A stretch of 8,634 nt of DNA from Flavobacteriales bacterium (GCA_003229235.1 QIIH01000383.1:1-8634); one strand, 5' to 3'; positions 1-6,335 are shown, counted from the first letter of the stretch. The notes: generated by a model from the sequence alone, not told the origin. A program made the numbers and translations.

Positions 1-12
1 TTGATTTTCCAT
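1..12 (-). CDS. N-terminal four codons of a divergent leftward gene (partial)
   Basis: On the minus strand an ATG at 12-10 begins Met-Glu-Asn-Gln and runs off the left edge. It is supported only by its position: a TATCTTTG element matching the Bacteroidota -7 consensus lies on the same strand at 53-46, so the leader would be about 27 bases. No fold or function can be read from four codons. In some flavobacteria a DUF4199 membrane protein starting with MEN sits divergent from the L31 and GlmU-like genes. That is recollection of gene order and is not visible here. Confidence 0.35.
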
Positions 13-45
13 TGAGAGAGTTGTTTAGTTTGATAGGTTAGTACA

Positions 46-53
46 CAAAGATA
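46..53 (-). promoter_or_regulatory. Candidate -7 element (TATCTTTG) for the leftward gene
   Basis: TATCTTTG on the minus strand fits the TAnnTTTG -7 consensus of Bacteroidota sigma factors. It lies 33 bases ahead of the ATG at 12. No TTG sits at the expected -33 spacing, so only half of the promoter is supported. A second, plus-strand match (TACATTTG, 63-70) lies back to back with it and could be a distal promoter for rpmE2. Confidence 0.45.
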
Positions 54-109
54 CTAAATCGTTACATTTGTGGGCTTATTCACAATTCAGAAAAAATAAA
101 AAAGATTTA

Positions 110-139
110 TTGTGTATTGTTATAATATCATTAAATTTG
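110..139 (+). promoter_or_regulatory. rpmE2 promoter, Bacteroidota type
   Basis: A TTG at 110-112 and TAAATTTG at 132-139 are separated by 19 bases, the classic Bacteroidota -33/-7 arrangement. Transcription would begin near 146, giving a leader of about 30 bases before the ATG at 175. This is the best two-part promoter in the window, which fits a strongly expressed ribosomal protein gene. The leader is A-rich and has no Shine-Dalgarno sequence. Confidence 0.7.
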
Positions 140-174
140 CAAACTCAAAATCGTGAAGATTAACATAGAATAAA

Positions 175-426
175 ATGAAAAAAGATATTCATCCAGAAAA
201 TTACAGATTTGTCGCATTTAAAGATATGTCTAACGAAGACGTGTTTTTAACGAAGTCGACAGCCAATACCAAAGAAACGATCGAGGTAGATGGTAAAGAA
301 TATCCTTTGGTTAAATTAGAGATATCTAGAACCTCTCATCCATTTTATACTGGTAAATCTAAATTGATTGATACCGCTGGTAGAATCGATAAGTTTAAAA
401 GCAAATACGCGAAGTTTAAGAAATAA
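175..426 (+). CDS. rpmE2: 50S ribosomal protein L31, type B
   Basis: The 83-residue product is ribosomal protein L31 of the type B (zinc-independent) class, which sits at the subunit interface on the 50S side and bridges to the 30S head. It opens with the family's [11 protein letters not shown] and contains the hallmark segment [13 protein letters not shown], followed by [13 protein letters not shown]. There is no cysteine in the protein, so the CxxC zinc ribbon of type A L31 is absent. Its length is typical of the family. The ATG is well placed about 36 bases after the -7 element, and the gene ends 24 bases before a strong intrinsic terminator, so it is most likely monocistronic. In some bacteria the type B paralogue is induced by zinc shortage. 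No zinc operator can be recognised here, and in Bacteroidota it is often the ordinary L31. The identification is secure. Confidence 0.97.
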   Translation: MKKDIHPENYRFVAFKDMSNEDVFLTKSTANTKETIEVDGKEYPLVKLEISRTSHPFYTGKSKLIDTAGRIDKFKSKYAKFKK

Positions 427-450
427 GCTCCGCAGAAATATATTTTTATT

Positions 451-479
451 AAGCCTTCGAGAAATCGAAGGCTTTTTTG
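451..479 (+). terminator. Intrinsic terminator after rpmE2
   Basis: A perfect 10-bp stem, AAGCCTTCGA (451-460) with TCGAAGGCTT (465-474), closes on a GAAA tetraloop (461-464). It runs into an uninterrupted T tract (473-478). The GNRA loop and perfect pairing make it an unusually clean rho-independent terminator. It separates rpmE2 from the GlmU-like gene, which begins only about 30 bases further on. Confidence 0.92.
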
Positions 480-480
480 T

Positions 481-488
481 TAGCTTTG
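481..488 (+). promoter_or_regulatory. Candidate -7 element (TAGCTTTG) for the GlmU-like gene
   Basis: TAGCTTTG matches TAnnTTTG and follows the rpmE2 terminator directly. It would start transcription at about 495, leaving a leader of roughly 15 bases before the ATG at 510. There is no good -33 TTG at standard spacing, because the terminator stem occupies that position. The call rests on the -7 match and on the terminator making a new promoter necessary. Confidence 0.45.
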
Positions 489-509
489 AAATTGTAAATT
501 AGTGCCACT

Positions 510-1685
510 ATGAATTACATCCTTTTTGACTCTGACGTTCGCGATCAACTCTTACCATTTACGTTTACACGTCCTGTGGCAGAAATACGTGTAGGTATAT
601 TAACAATACGCGAAAAGTGGGAGAAGCATTTAGGATTTACTACCACTACGGTTACAGAAGATCATCTTACAGATAAGTATCCGATGGTAGAGCTCGAGCT
701 AAACATACTTATTAATGCTTCGTTTTTACCTTCTCATGAGCTTTCGAAGATGGTAAGCAATTTAAAACATGGGCAAGCCATTTTTTATGATACTATTCCA
801 ATAGCTTTTGTCGCTAAAGAAGACGAAGAAGTAGATTTTGATAAAGTAGAGGTGCTTCAATATACCTCTGATGATATACTTCGAATTAGCAATACATGGG
901 ATATTTTTAAACTCAATGGAAAAGCCATAGCCCGTGATTTCAAATTACTTACGGCAGATCGCATTTCGCAGAAAATCCCCGATGCTGTACATGCAATTAA
1001 CCCAGATCAGATATTTATCGAAGAAGGCGCCAGTGTACTTAGCGGTTCTTTGAACGCAACCGATGGCCCTATTTATATAGGGAAAGATGCTCAAATTATG
1101 GAAGCGTGCTTGGTGCGTGGGCCTTTTGCCATTTGTGAAAACGCTACCTTAAAAATGGGGGCTAAAATATATAGCGGTACAACGGTAGGCCCATATTGTA
1201 AAGTAGGTGGAGAGGTAAATAACTCAGTACTTTTTGGGTATAGTAGTAAAGGTCACGATGGCTTTTTGGGCAATTCAGTAATAGGTGAGTGGTGCAATAT
1301 TGGTGCAGATACTAACAGCTCAAACTTAAAGAACAACTATGCCGAGGTTCGCGTGTGGGATTATAATACAGAAGGCTTTGCCAAGACTGGCTTGCAGTTT
1401 TGCGGCCTACTTATGGGTGATCACAGCAAATGCGGAATCAACACCATGTTTAACACGGGTACAGTGGTAGGAGTAAGTGCCAATATATTTGGAGCTGGAT
1501 TCCCGCGTAATTTTATTCCTAGTTTTAGCTGGGGAGGAAGTGCTGGGATGACAACTTACAGAACTAATAAAGCTTTTGAAACAGCTACAGCTGCTATGGC
1601 CAGACGAAACATTCCATTTACTGCAGCAGATGCAGCTATTCTGGAATACGTTTTCGATGAAACTAAAAAGTGGCGACGGGGTTAA
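510..1685 (+). CDS. GlmU-like sugar nucleotidyltransferase / hexapeptide acyltransferase
   Basis: This 391-residue protein belongs to the Bacteroidota 'GlmU family', thought to act like GlmU: acetylating glucosamine-1-phosphate and uridylylating the product to UDP-GlcNAc for peptidoglycan and glycolipid synthesis in the cytoplasm. Residues 1 to about 165 form the atypical nucleotidyltransferase part (NTP_transf_4 type). It begins MNYILFDSDVRDQLLPF with the conserved FTRP at 19-22, and it lacks the GxGxRM loop of classical GlmU. Residues about 168-330 are a left-handed beta-helix of hexapeptide repeats (IYIGKDAQI, AKIYSGTTVG, NSVIGEWCNIGADT, INTMFNTGTVVG). The segment SSKGHDGFLGNSVIGEWCNIGA at 245-266 resembles the GlmU acetyltransferase active-site coil. 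A C-terminal helical tail follows. The length is normal for this family. The ATG follows an AT-rich leader without a Shine-Dalgarno. The true substrate is inferred from the family. Confidence 0.88.
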   Translation: MNYILFDSDVRDQLLPFTFTRPVAEIRVGILTIREKWEKHLGFTTTTVTEDHLTDKYPMVELELNILINASFLPSHELSKMVSNLKHGQAIFYDTIPIAFVAKEDEEVDFDKVEVLQYTSDDILRISNTWDIFKLNGKAIARDFKLLTADRISQKIPDAVHAINPDQIFIEEGASVLSGSLNATDGPIYIGKDAQIMEACLVRGPFAICENATLKMGAKIYSGTTVGPYCKVGGEVNNSVLFGYSSKGHDGFLGNSVIGEWCNIGADTNSSNLKNNYAEVRVWDYNTEGFAKTGLQFCGLLMGDHSKCGINTMFNTGTVVGVSANIFGAGFPRNFIPSFSWGGSAGMTTYRTNKAFETATAAMARRNIPFTAADAAILEYVFDETKKWRRG

Positions 1686-1692
1686 ATGGATT

Positions 1693-1727
1693 ATTGACTA
1701 TTGACTATTGACTATTGTCCATTGAAT
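1693..1727. repeat. ATTGACT heptad tandem array, copy 1
   Basis: Three perfect ATTGACT units (1693-1713) are followed by the variant ATTGTCC (1714-1720) and the partial unit ATTGAAT (1721-1727). It begins 8 bases after the GlmU-like stop codon. The same order, three or more ATTGACT then ATTGTCC then ATTGA, recurs at 1841-1889, so this is the leading part of a duplicated module. Confidence 0.9.
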
Positions 1728-1728
1728 A

Positions 1729-1769
1729 GTTTAACTGTTGAATCGTTTATTTGTTTAACTGTTGAATCG
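1729..1769. repeat. 17-bp direct repeat pair, 24-base period
   Basis: GTTTAACTGTTGAATCG occurs exactly at 1729-1745 and again at 1753-1769, separated by TTTATTT. The second copy leads straight into the long module. Only copy 1 of the module carries this extra repeat. In copy 2 the heptads join GTTGAATCG directly. Copy 1 is therefore either expanded or the more complete version. Confidence 0.85.
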
Positions 1770-1844
1770 ACCGTGTAACTAAATTAATTTCGATTACACG
1801 ATTACGAAAAACTTGCAATTGCCTTCCACCAAAAGCCTATAATG
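1761..1844. repeat. Long intergenic repeat module, copy 1
   Basis: This 84-base stretch is repeated with about 10 substitutions and a short indel at 1890-1965. Shared blocks are GTTGAATCGACCGTGTAA, AATTTCGATTACAC, CAATTGCCTTCCACC and AAAGCCTATAATG. An inverted repeat, CGTGTAA (1772-1778) with TTACACG (1794-1800), could form a 7-bp hairpin. A second, AATCGA (1765-1770) with TCGATT (1790-1795), overlaps it, so only one can form at a time. No open reading frame runs through it. Function is unknown. Confidence 0.85.
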
Positions 1845-1889
1845 ACTATTGACTATTGACTATTGACTATTGATTATTGTCCATTGACT
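1841..1889. repeat. ATTGACT heptad tandem array, copy 2
   Basis: Seven consecutive heptads: AATGACT, ATTGACT three times, ATTGATT, ATTGTCC and ATTGACT. The array continues immediately into GTTGAATCGACC of module copy 2. It holds more units than copy 1, which is what slippage in a short tandem repeat would produce. Confidence 0.9.
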
Positions 1890-1965
1890 GTTGAATCGAC
1901 CGTGTAATTACTTCAATTTCGATTACACAAAACGTACAATTGCCTTCCACCTAAAGCCTATAATG
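1890..1965. repeat. Long intergenic repeat module, copy 2
   Basis: The 76-base second copy of the module at 1761-1844. Its hairpin is GTGTAAT (1902-1908) with ATTACAC (1922-1928). The overlapping alternative is AATCGA (1894-1899) with TCGATT (1919-1924). Both inverted repeats are kept although the intervening bases differ from copy 1. It ends 15 bases before the stop codon of the minus-strand lipoprotein gene. No poly-T tract follows either hairpin on either strand, so these do not look like standard terminators. Confidence 0.85.
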
Positions 1966-1980
1966 GCAATTAACAGTATG

Positions 1981-3597
1981 CTACTTTTTTGTTTTTTTAA
2001 CTCGTTTCAAGACTAAGAAGTTCTGCGGATTAATCCCCAAACCACTCACATTTTTGCTCACAAAACGCACCGCCATATCATAAAATAATGGTACTACGGG
2101 AGCTTCACTAATCACGATGGAGTCCATTTTTGCATAAAGATTTTTACGGCTAGAAATATCTGAAACCTTTAAAGAAGCTACATAAAGACTATCAAATACC
2201 TCGTTTTTAAAGTGGGTATAGTTAGGTCCGTTCGGGGTGAAGTTTGGGCTGTAAAAAAGTGAGAGATAGTTTTCGGCATCTGGATAATCGGCTATCCAAC
2301 TAGCTCTAAAAATATCTAGTTCGCCAGAAGATTTCATTTGGCGTAGGGTAGACGCTGGCATCACATCAATGTTCACATCAATCCCAATTTTTTCTAATTC
2401 TCCCTGTATGTATTCGCATAAATCTAAATACTGCCCGTTTGTACCAATATTTATTGAAGGCGAATCGTCGCCAGTTTCTTGCATGTATTGCTGTACTAAC
2501 TTTAAGGCAAGGGCTGGTTTATAATCAAAACCACCAGTAGTTGTTTGCCCATCCAATCCGTCGGGAATAAAACCACGAGTAGCAGGTATTCCTACGCCAT
2601 TACGCAAATAAGTAACCATTTTCTGGCGATCAAAGCCATAATTTACCGCTTGTCTGAGCAGTTTATTGCTCGAATTGCTTTTAGGGTTTCCTAAGAAAAA
2701 ACCTAAATACTCTGTGTTTAAAAAAGGGCCTTTAAGCAAATACACATGGTCTTTATAAGTGTCACGTAGCTGCCCGCTAGCTGTGAGAATTTCGTCTTTA
2801 TACGAGTTGTCAAGACTATTTACAAAGTCTATTTTGCCTTGCGCAAATTGTAAAAACTCACTCTGCTTATCGGGTAAGAAAGTAATGGCAACTGCTTCTA
2901 AATACGGCAAATGTTGTCCTTGCTCATCTACTTCAAAATACAGTGGATTTTTTCTGAGCACTAACTTTACGTTTTCTTCCCAAATTTTAAAGGCGAATGG
3001 GCCAGTGCCCACGGGATGTGATCTAAATTTGTTGCCGTAATATTGGACAGCTTCTTTTGGGACCACCGAAAAATAACGCATTCCTAACATACCCGTAAAA
3101 GCGGGAAAGGGTTCTTTTAATAATATTTTTAAAACAGAATCACTTTCGGCTTTCACCAACTCTACTTGATTCATAACCCAACTTCCCGGGGAGGCTACTT
3201 TAGGGTCGGTTAAACGACTAAAGCTGTATTCGAAATCGCGAGCAATTACTTTACGTGTTTTTTGAGGTTTAAACGAAGGGTCTTCGTGAAAAAACACATC
3301 GCTTCTCAATGTAAAATAATAGGTACATGTACTATCAATATATCGCCATGATTTGGCTATGTCGGGTTTAATTTTAAGAGAATCGTCTAGCTGAATCAAT
3401 CCGTTAAAAAGTTGGTTGCTCGGCCAAATATTGGCAGGATTACGAGCAAAAGCAGGATCTAGAGACGAAATATTACTATGCTCATTATATCGGAAGACCA
3501 AATGGTCTTTGTCATTTGTTGTGTTAGAGGTGCAGCCAACAAACAAAGCTGCAAATAGTACAGCTAACAGCAAGGTACTTAGCTGCTTATAAAACAA
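1981..3597 (-). CDS. ABC transporter substrate-binding lipoprotein, peptide/nickel (SBP_bac_5) family
   Basis: A solute-binding protein of the oligopeptide/dipeptide/nickel class, which would capture peptides or similar ligands at the membrane surface for an ABC importer. From the TTG at 3597 it has 538 residues, with a compact lipoprotein signal peptide: Lys4, a hydrophobic run, and lipobox FVGC with Cys22. Family marks follow: ISSLDPAFARNPANIW, a SWRYIDSTCTYYFTLR strand pair, the VGTGPFAFKIW signature with KNPLYFE, LLRQAVNYGFDRQKMV, and DIFRASWIADYPDAENYLSLFYS near the C-terminus. The frame stays open upstream to an ATG at 3663 and a codon at 3711. Those starts would place the mtaB promoter inside the gene and give an overlong basic N-terminus, so I prefer the TTG, although TTG starts are uncommon. 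No permease or ATPase gene is in the window. Ligand is unknown. Confidence 0.85.
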   Translation of the reverse strand: MFYKQLSTLLLAVLFAALFVGCTSNTTNDKDHLVFRYNEHSNISSLDPAFARNPANIWPSNQLFNGLIQLDDSLKIKPDIAKSWRYIDSTCTYYFTLRSDVFFHEDPSFKPQKTRKVIARDFEYSFSRLTDPKVASPGSWVMNQVELVKAESDSVLKILLKEPFPAFTGMLGMRYFSVVPKEAVQYYGNKFRSHPVGTGPFAFKIWEENVKLVLRKNPLYFEVDEQGQHLPYLEAVAITFLPDKQSEFLQFAQGKIDFVNSLDNSYKDEILTASGQLRDTYKDHVYLLKGPFLNTEYLGFFLGNPKSNSSNKLLRQAVNYGFDRQKMVTYLRNGVGIPATRGFIPDGLDGQTTTGGFDYKPALALKLVQQYMQETGDDSPSINIGTNGQYLDLCEYIQGELEKIGIDVNIDVMPASTLRQMKSSGELDIFRASWIADYPDAENYLSLFYSPNFTPNGPNYTHFKNEVFDSLYVASLKVSDISSRKNLYAKMDSIVISEAPVVPLFYDMAVRFVSKNVSGLGINPQNFLVLKRVKKTKK

Positions 3598-3629
3598 TGA
3601 TTTAGACTTTAGTGCGTTAATTTTATTTG

Positions 3630-3637
3630 TATTTTTG
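3630..3637 (+). promoter_or_regulatory. Candidate mtaB -7 element (TATTTTTG)
   Basis: TATTTTTG followed by C is a full TAnnTTTG match on the plus strand, 59 bases before the mtaB ATG. It predicts a start near 3644 and a leader of about 50 bases. The -33 region shows only a weak TTTAG. Its location argues that the divergent lipoprotein gene starts downstream of this point, at 3597, rather than at 3663 or 3711. Confidence 0.55.
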
Positions 3638-3668
3638 CGCCCTATTCTAAGGCGATTTCGCATTAGGG

Positions 3669-3676
3669 TAAATATA
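3669..3676 (-). promoter_or_regulatory. Possible -7 element (TATATTTA) for the substrate-binding lipoprotein
   Basis: TATATTTA on the minus strand differs from TAnnTTTG at the last base. It would start transcription near 3662, about 65 bases before the TTG start at 3597. The ATG at 3663 would then fall at or before the transcript start. No -33 TTG lies at standard spacing, so this is tentative. Confidence 0.3.
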
Positions 3677-3695
3677 ACAAGACTCGTTGGTTTTA

Positions 3696-5075
3696 ATGAA
3701 TACTGCAACAACTAATCTTACTAAAAAGGTGGCCTTTTATACCTTGGGTTGTAAGCTCAACTTTTCTGAGACTGCAACTATAGCTCGTGATATTACGGCT
3801 GAAGGATTTGAGCGTGTACCTTTTGAGGCGCGAGCCGATATTTATGTAATAAATACCTGTTCGGTTACAGAAAATGCAGACAAACGATTTAAAACCATTG
3901 TAAAACAGGCTATAAAATCTAATCCAGAGGCCTTTTTGGTGGCTGTGGGTTGTTATGCGCAGCTAAAGCCCGAACAACTAGCAGCTGTAGATGGCGTCGA
4001 TCTAGTTTTAGGAACTACAGAAAAATTTAAAATCACAGATTACTTAAACGATCTTTCTAAAAACGACTTCGGGCAAGTTCATTCTTGCGAAATTGAAGAA
4101 GCCGATTTTTATGTCGGCTCATATTCTGTAGGAGATCGCACCCGAGCTTTTTTAAAGGTTCAGGACGGCTGTGATTATAAATGTACCTATTGTACTATTC
4201 CCCTGGCGCGGGGAATTTCTCGCAGTGATGCTTTAGAGAATGTTATTAGTAATGCCAAGGATATTTCTGCTCAGGGCATCAAGGAAATTGTGCTTACTGG
4301 AGTAAATATTGGCGATTATGGCAAAGGAGAATTTGGCAACAAAAAGCACGAGCATACTTTTTTAGACTTGGTAAGGGCTTTAGATAAAGTAGAAGGGATA
4401 CACAGATTGCGCATTTCTTCTATTGAGCCAAACTTATTAAAAGACGAAACCATACGATTTGTAGCAGGCTCTAATTGCTTTGTGCCACATTTTCATATTC
4501 CACTGCAAAGTGGGAGCAACATGCTCTTAAAATTGATGCGTCGTCGTTATATGAGTGAGTTGTATGTAGACAGGGTTGCACAAATCAAAAAATTAATGCC
4601 GCATGCCTGTATTGGCGTTGATGTTATTGTTGGTTTTCCAGGCGAAACAGACCAATTATTTCTAGAAACCTACGAATTTTTAAATTCGTTAGATATCTCG
4701 TATTTGCATGTGTTTACCTATTCAGAAAGAGATAATACAGCTGCTGCAACGATGCAGGGAGTTGTTCCGAAGAATATAAGAAGAAAACGAAGTAAAATGC
4801 TACGTGGTTTATCGGTTAAAAAGCGCCGGGCTTTTTACGAGTCTCAGTTAGGAAGCGAACAAACAGTCTTGTTTGAAGGAGAGAATAAAGAGGGTTATAT
4901 TCACGGCTTTACAGCCAATTATGTAAAGGTAAAAATGCCTTGGGACCCCAGTTACATAAATACACTCCACCAAGTTAGGTTAAAGGATATTGATGATGAT
5001 GGTATGGTGCGTTTCAATTTTATACAAAAACAGCAAGCATTAACCAATGCCGCAATGCAGGAGGCTCTCAAATAA
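3696..5075 (+). CDS. mtaB: tRNA (N6-threonylcarbamoyladenosine(37)-C2)-methylthiotransferase
   Basis: A radical SAM methylthiotransferase that converts t6A at position 37 of ANN-decoding tRNAs to ms2t6A, stabilising codon-anticodon pairing. The 459-residue protein has the three parts of the family. The N-terminal UPF0004 domain has Cys19 (FYTLGCKLNFSE), Cys55 (VINTCSVT) and Cys86 (VGCYAQ) for the auxiliary iron-sulfur cluster. The radical SAM domain has Cys159, Cys163 and Cys166 in DGCDYKCTYC. A C-terminal TRAM-like RNA-binding domain starts at about residue 385. KLNFSE after the first cysteine and the lack of a RimO-type N-terminus favour MtaB over MiaB and RimO. All six cluster cysteines are present. 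The frame opens at a TTG at 3687, but the ATG at 3696 gives the usual start. The gene is divergent from the lipoprotein gene and convergent with the GNAT gene 14 bases downstream. Confidence 0.94.
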   Translation: MNTATTNLTKKVAFYTLGCKLNFSETATIARDITAEGFERVPFEARADIYVINTCSVTENADKRFKTIVKQAIKSNPEAFLVAVGCYAQLKPEQLAAVDGVDLVLGTTEKFKITDYLNDLSKNDFGQVHSCEIEEADFYVGSYSVGDRTRAFLKVQDGCDYKCTYCTIPLARGISRSDALENVISNAKDISAQGIKEIVLTGVNIGDYGKGEFGNKKHEHTFLDLVRALDKVEGIHRLRISSIEPNLLKDETIRFVAGSNCFVPHFHIPLQSGSNMLLKLMRRRYMSELYVDRVAQIKKLMPHACIGVDVIVGFPGETDQLFLETYEFLNSLDISYLHVFTYSERDNTAAATMQGVVPKNIRRKRSKMLRGLSVKKRRAFYESQLGSEQTVLFEGENKEGYIHGFTANYVKVKMPWDPSYINTLHQVRLKDIDDDGMVRFNFIQKQQALTNAAMQEALK

Positions 5076-5089
5076 AAATTAGATAGCTA

Positions 5090-5401
5090 TTAAATTGAAA
5101 TGCCTACAGGTAGTAGAGATTTGTAAACACGTCTGTTTTTACGCATAAACGAAGCGATTTCTGGACTTGTAGGAACCAATCTGATGTTTCTGTCTTCGAC
5201 TTCTTGAAAAACGGCTTTGATAAAAATATCTCTAAAGCCTTGTTCCTCCATTTCTTCGGACATAAAATACTTGGTCAAGAAAATTTTACGTTCCTGTAAA
5301 GAGTATTCAATTCGCGCCATATTGTCGCCAACTTCCAACTCGAATTGTCTCAAGAACTCATTGTCGTTAATTTCTACATCTTCTATCATGTTGTTCTTCA
5401 T
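5090..5401 (-). CDS. Small GNAT-fold protein of the YjdJ/NATD1 (Acetyltransf_CG) type
   Basis: The 103-residue protein aligns along most of its length with the compact GNAT-like family (PF14542, COG2388), small acetyl-CoA-binding proteins of poorly known substrate. Corresponding blocks in order are FELEVGDNMARIEYSLQE (about 20-37), IFLTKYFMSEEMEEQG (40-55, the 'LTHTEVP..L.GQG' region), IFIKAVFQEVEDRN (59-72), IRLVPTSPEIASFMRKN (73-89) and the terminal YKSLLP. Two usual features are changed. The Q-G-x-G acetyl-CoA loop keeps only Gln54-Gly55, and the Cys normally found after the 'VP' strand is Ser79. It may be a binding or regulatory protein rather than an active acetyltransferase. The start could be Met1 or Met5. 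It ends 14 bases from mtaB, converging. No clear promoter is visible upstream. Confidence 0.72.
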   Translation of the reverse strand: MKNNMIEDVEINDNEFLRQFELEVGDNMARIEYSLQERKIFLTKYFMSEEMEEQGFRDIFIKAVFQEVEDRNIRLVPTSPEIASFMRKNRRVYKSLLPVGISI

Positions 5402-5672
5402 TTAAGGTTTGCCTAACTACTTAAGCCAAGATTGTATATTAGTTAATCTTAGAGTTTCTACGTGTTTTAAGTAGGTGTTTTGGGAGGATTAATGGCAAGT
5501 TGTTTAACTTTATTTACTATTTCTGTTAAGAAGCAATTTTAAAACCGATTGCCACTTCGCTTTTATTTTAGTTAAATTAGGACTTCAAATTCGCTAAGAA
5601 TATCCCTATTTTTACAGGGCTAAATTACGAATAAACTTTGGGTATCTATAATAATAGTACGTTAAACATTTT
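5402..5672. other. Non-coding gap between the GNAT gene and the alpha/beta hydrolase gene
   Basis: This 271-base AT-rich stretch should contain the start signals of both divergent genes. On the plus strand ATAAACTTTG (5631-5640) resembles the -7 element but has three bases between TA and TTTG instead of two. TATTTTTA (5607-5614) is a one-mismatch match. Neither has a convincing -33. No RNA gene, strong hairpin or repeat was found. A GGAGG-preceded 16-codon reading frame at 5492-5542 was considered and rejected. Confidence 0.5.
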
Positions 5673-6335
5673 ATGAACACAACAACCACCCATGTTTATT
5701 TTGTTCCTGGAATGGCAGCCGGTGAGGACATATTTACCAACGTTCAGCTCCCAAGTCCGGATTATCAAATACATATTCTACCTTGGATTGTTCCCGATAA
5801 AAAGGAACCATTAAATGCATACGCCAGGAGAATGGCTGCAGCCGTTAAACATCAGAACGCGGTTTTAATTGGAGTTTCTTTTGGGGGAATAGTAGTGCAG
5901 GAGATGCAAGAATTTCTCAATCTAAAAAAGTTAATTATCATCTCCAGTGTGAAATCTAAAGATGAGTTGCCGAGACGTTTTGGTGTGGTACGTAAAAGTT
6001 TGCTTTATAAATTAGCTCCAACAAGGTTGGCTTTACAAATTAAAGACTTTAGAAAGCTAGCTGTTGGGCCACGCACAAAAAAGCGTTTGGGTTTGTATCA
6101 AACCTATTTGTCTGTACGTGATAAGGTGTATTTAGATTGGGCAATAGAGAATATGGTGTGTTGGAATAGGGCAGAAGCAGATCCTAATATTAAACACATT
6201 CACGGCAGCAAAGATGCTGTCTTTCCTTTAAAAAACATCAAAGGTTGTGAGGTGATAGAAGGCGGCACACACGTTATGATTTTATATAAAGCAAAATCTG
6301 TCTCCAAGGCAATTGTTAAATTAATAGAAGAATAG
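5673..6335 (+). CDS. Alpha/beta hydrolase, small cytoplasmic
   Basis: A 220-residue single-domain alpha/beta hydrolase, probably an esterase, lipase-like or thioesterase-like enzyme of unknown substrate. The fold is visible in order. The first strand and oxyanion turn are VYFVPGMAAGEDIF (8-21). The nucleophile elbow is GVSFGG with Ser69 (67-72). Strand LIIISSVKSK is at 87-96, followed by a helical cap at about 100-165. The acid is Asp181 in IHGSKDAVFP, and the base is His200 in EGGTHVMIL. All three triad residues are present. There is no signal peptide or membrane segment. The ATG follows an AT-rich leader. The lytic transglycosylase gene is 88 bases downstream in the same direction, so co-transcription is possible but the gap leaves room for a separate promoter. 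The small size and missing N-terminal part are normal for this flavobacterial group. Confidence 0.85.
   Translation: MNTTTTHVYFVPGMAAGEDIFTNVQLPSPDYQIHILPWIVPDKKEPLNAYARRMAAAVKHQNAVLIGVSFGGIVVQEMQEFLNLKKLIIISSVKSKDELPRRFGVVRKSLLYKLAPTRLALQIKDFRKLAVGPRTKKRLGLYQTYLSVRDKVYLDWAIENMVCWNRAEADPNIKHIHGSKDAVFPLKNIKGCEVIEGGTHVMILYKAKSVSKAIVKLIEE

Noticed and set aside
499..508. Shared ATTAGTGCCA string upstream of the GlmU-like gene and upstream of the transglycosylase gene (also near 6389-6398) as a common operator
   Set aside because: A single 10-base match in two AT-rich leaders, at different distances from the start codons (about 1 versus 25 bases). It is too little to claim co-regulation.
1772..1800. 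Hairpin as a terminator for the GlmU-like gene or the lipoprotein gene
   Set aside because: The stem is 7 bp and AT-rich, and no T tract follows on either strand.
1693..1965. CRISPR array
   Set aside because: The repeats are 7-base tandem units without spacers, or two diverged long copies. There is no constant repeat alternating with unique spacers and no cas gene nearby.
2759..3040. Plus-strand 93-codon open frame inside the lipoprotein gene
   Set aside because: It lies wholly antisense to the solute-binding protein, whose family motifs are unambiguous. The translated product is Ser/Cys-rich with no recognisable domain and has no promoter.
5083..5090. ATAGCTAT palindrome between the mtaB and GNAT gene ends as a bidirectional terminator
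   Set aside because: Only 8 bp, self-complementary with no loop, AT-rich and without a T run on the needed side. It is expected by chance in this composition.
5217..5405. Plus-strand 62-codon open frame
   Set aside because: It is antisense to the GNAT-like gene and covers most of it. The sequence looks like a reverse-strand shadow, while the minus-strand product matches a known family.
5492..5542. 16-codon reading frame preceded by GGAGG
   Set aside because: The purine run resembles a Shine-Dalgarno, but flavobacteria rarely rely on one. The frame is very short, there is no promoter match just upstream, and the peptide shows no signal or conserved feature.
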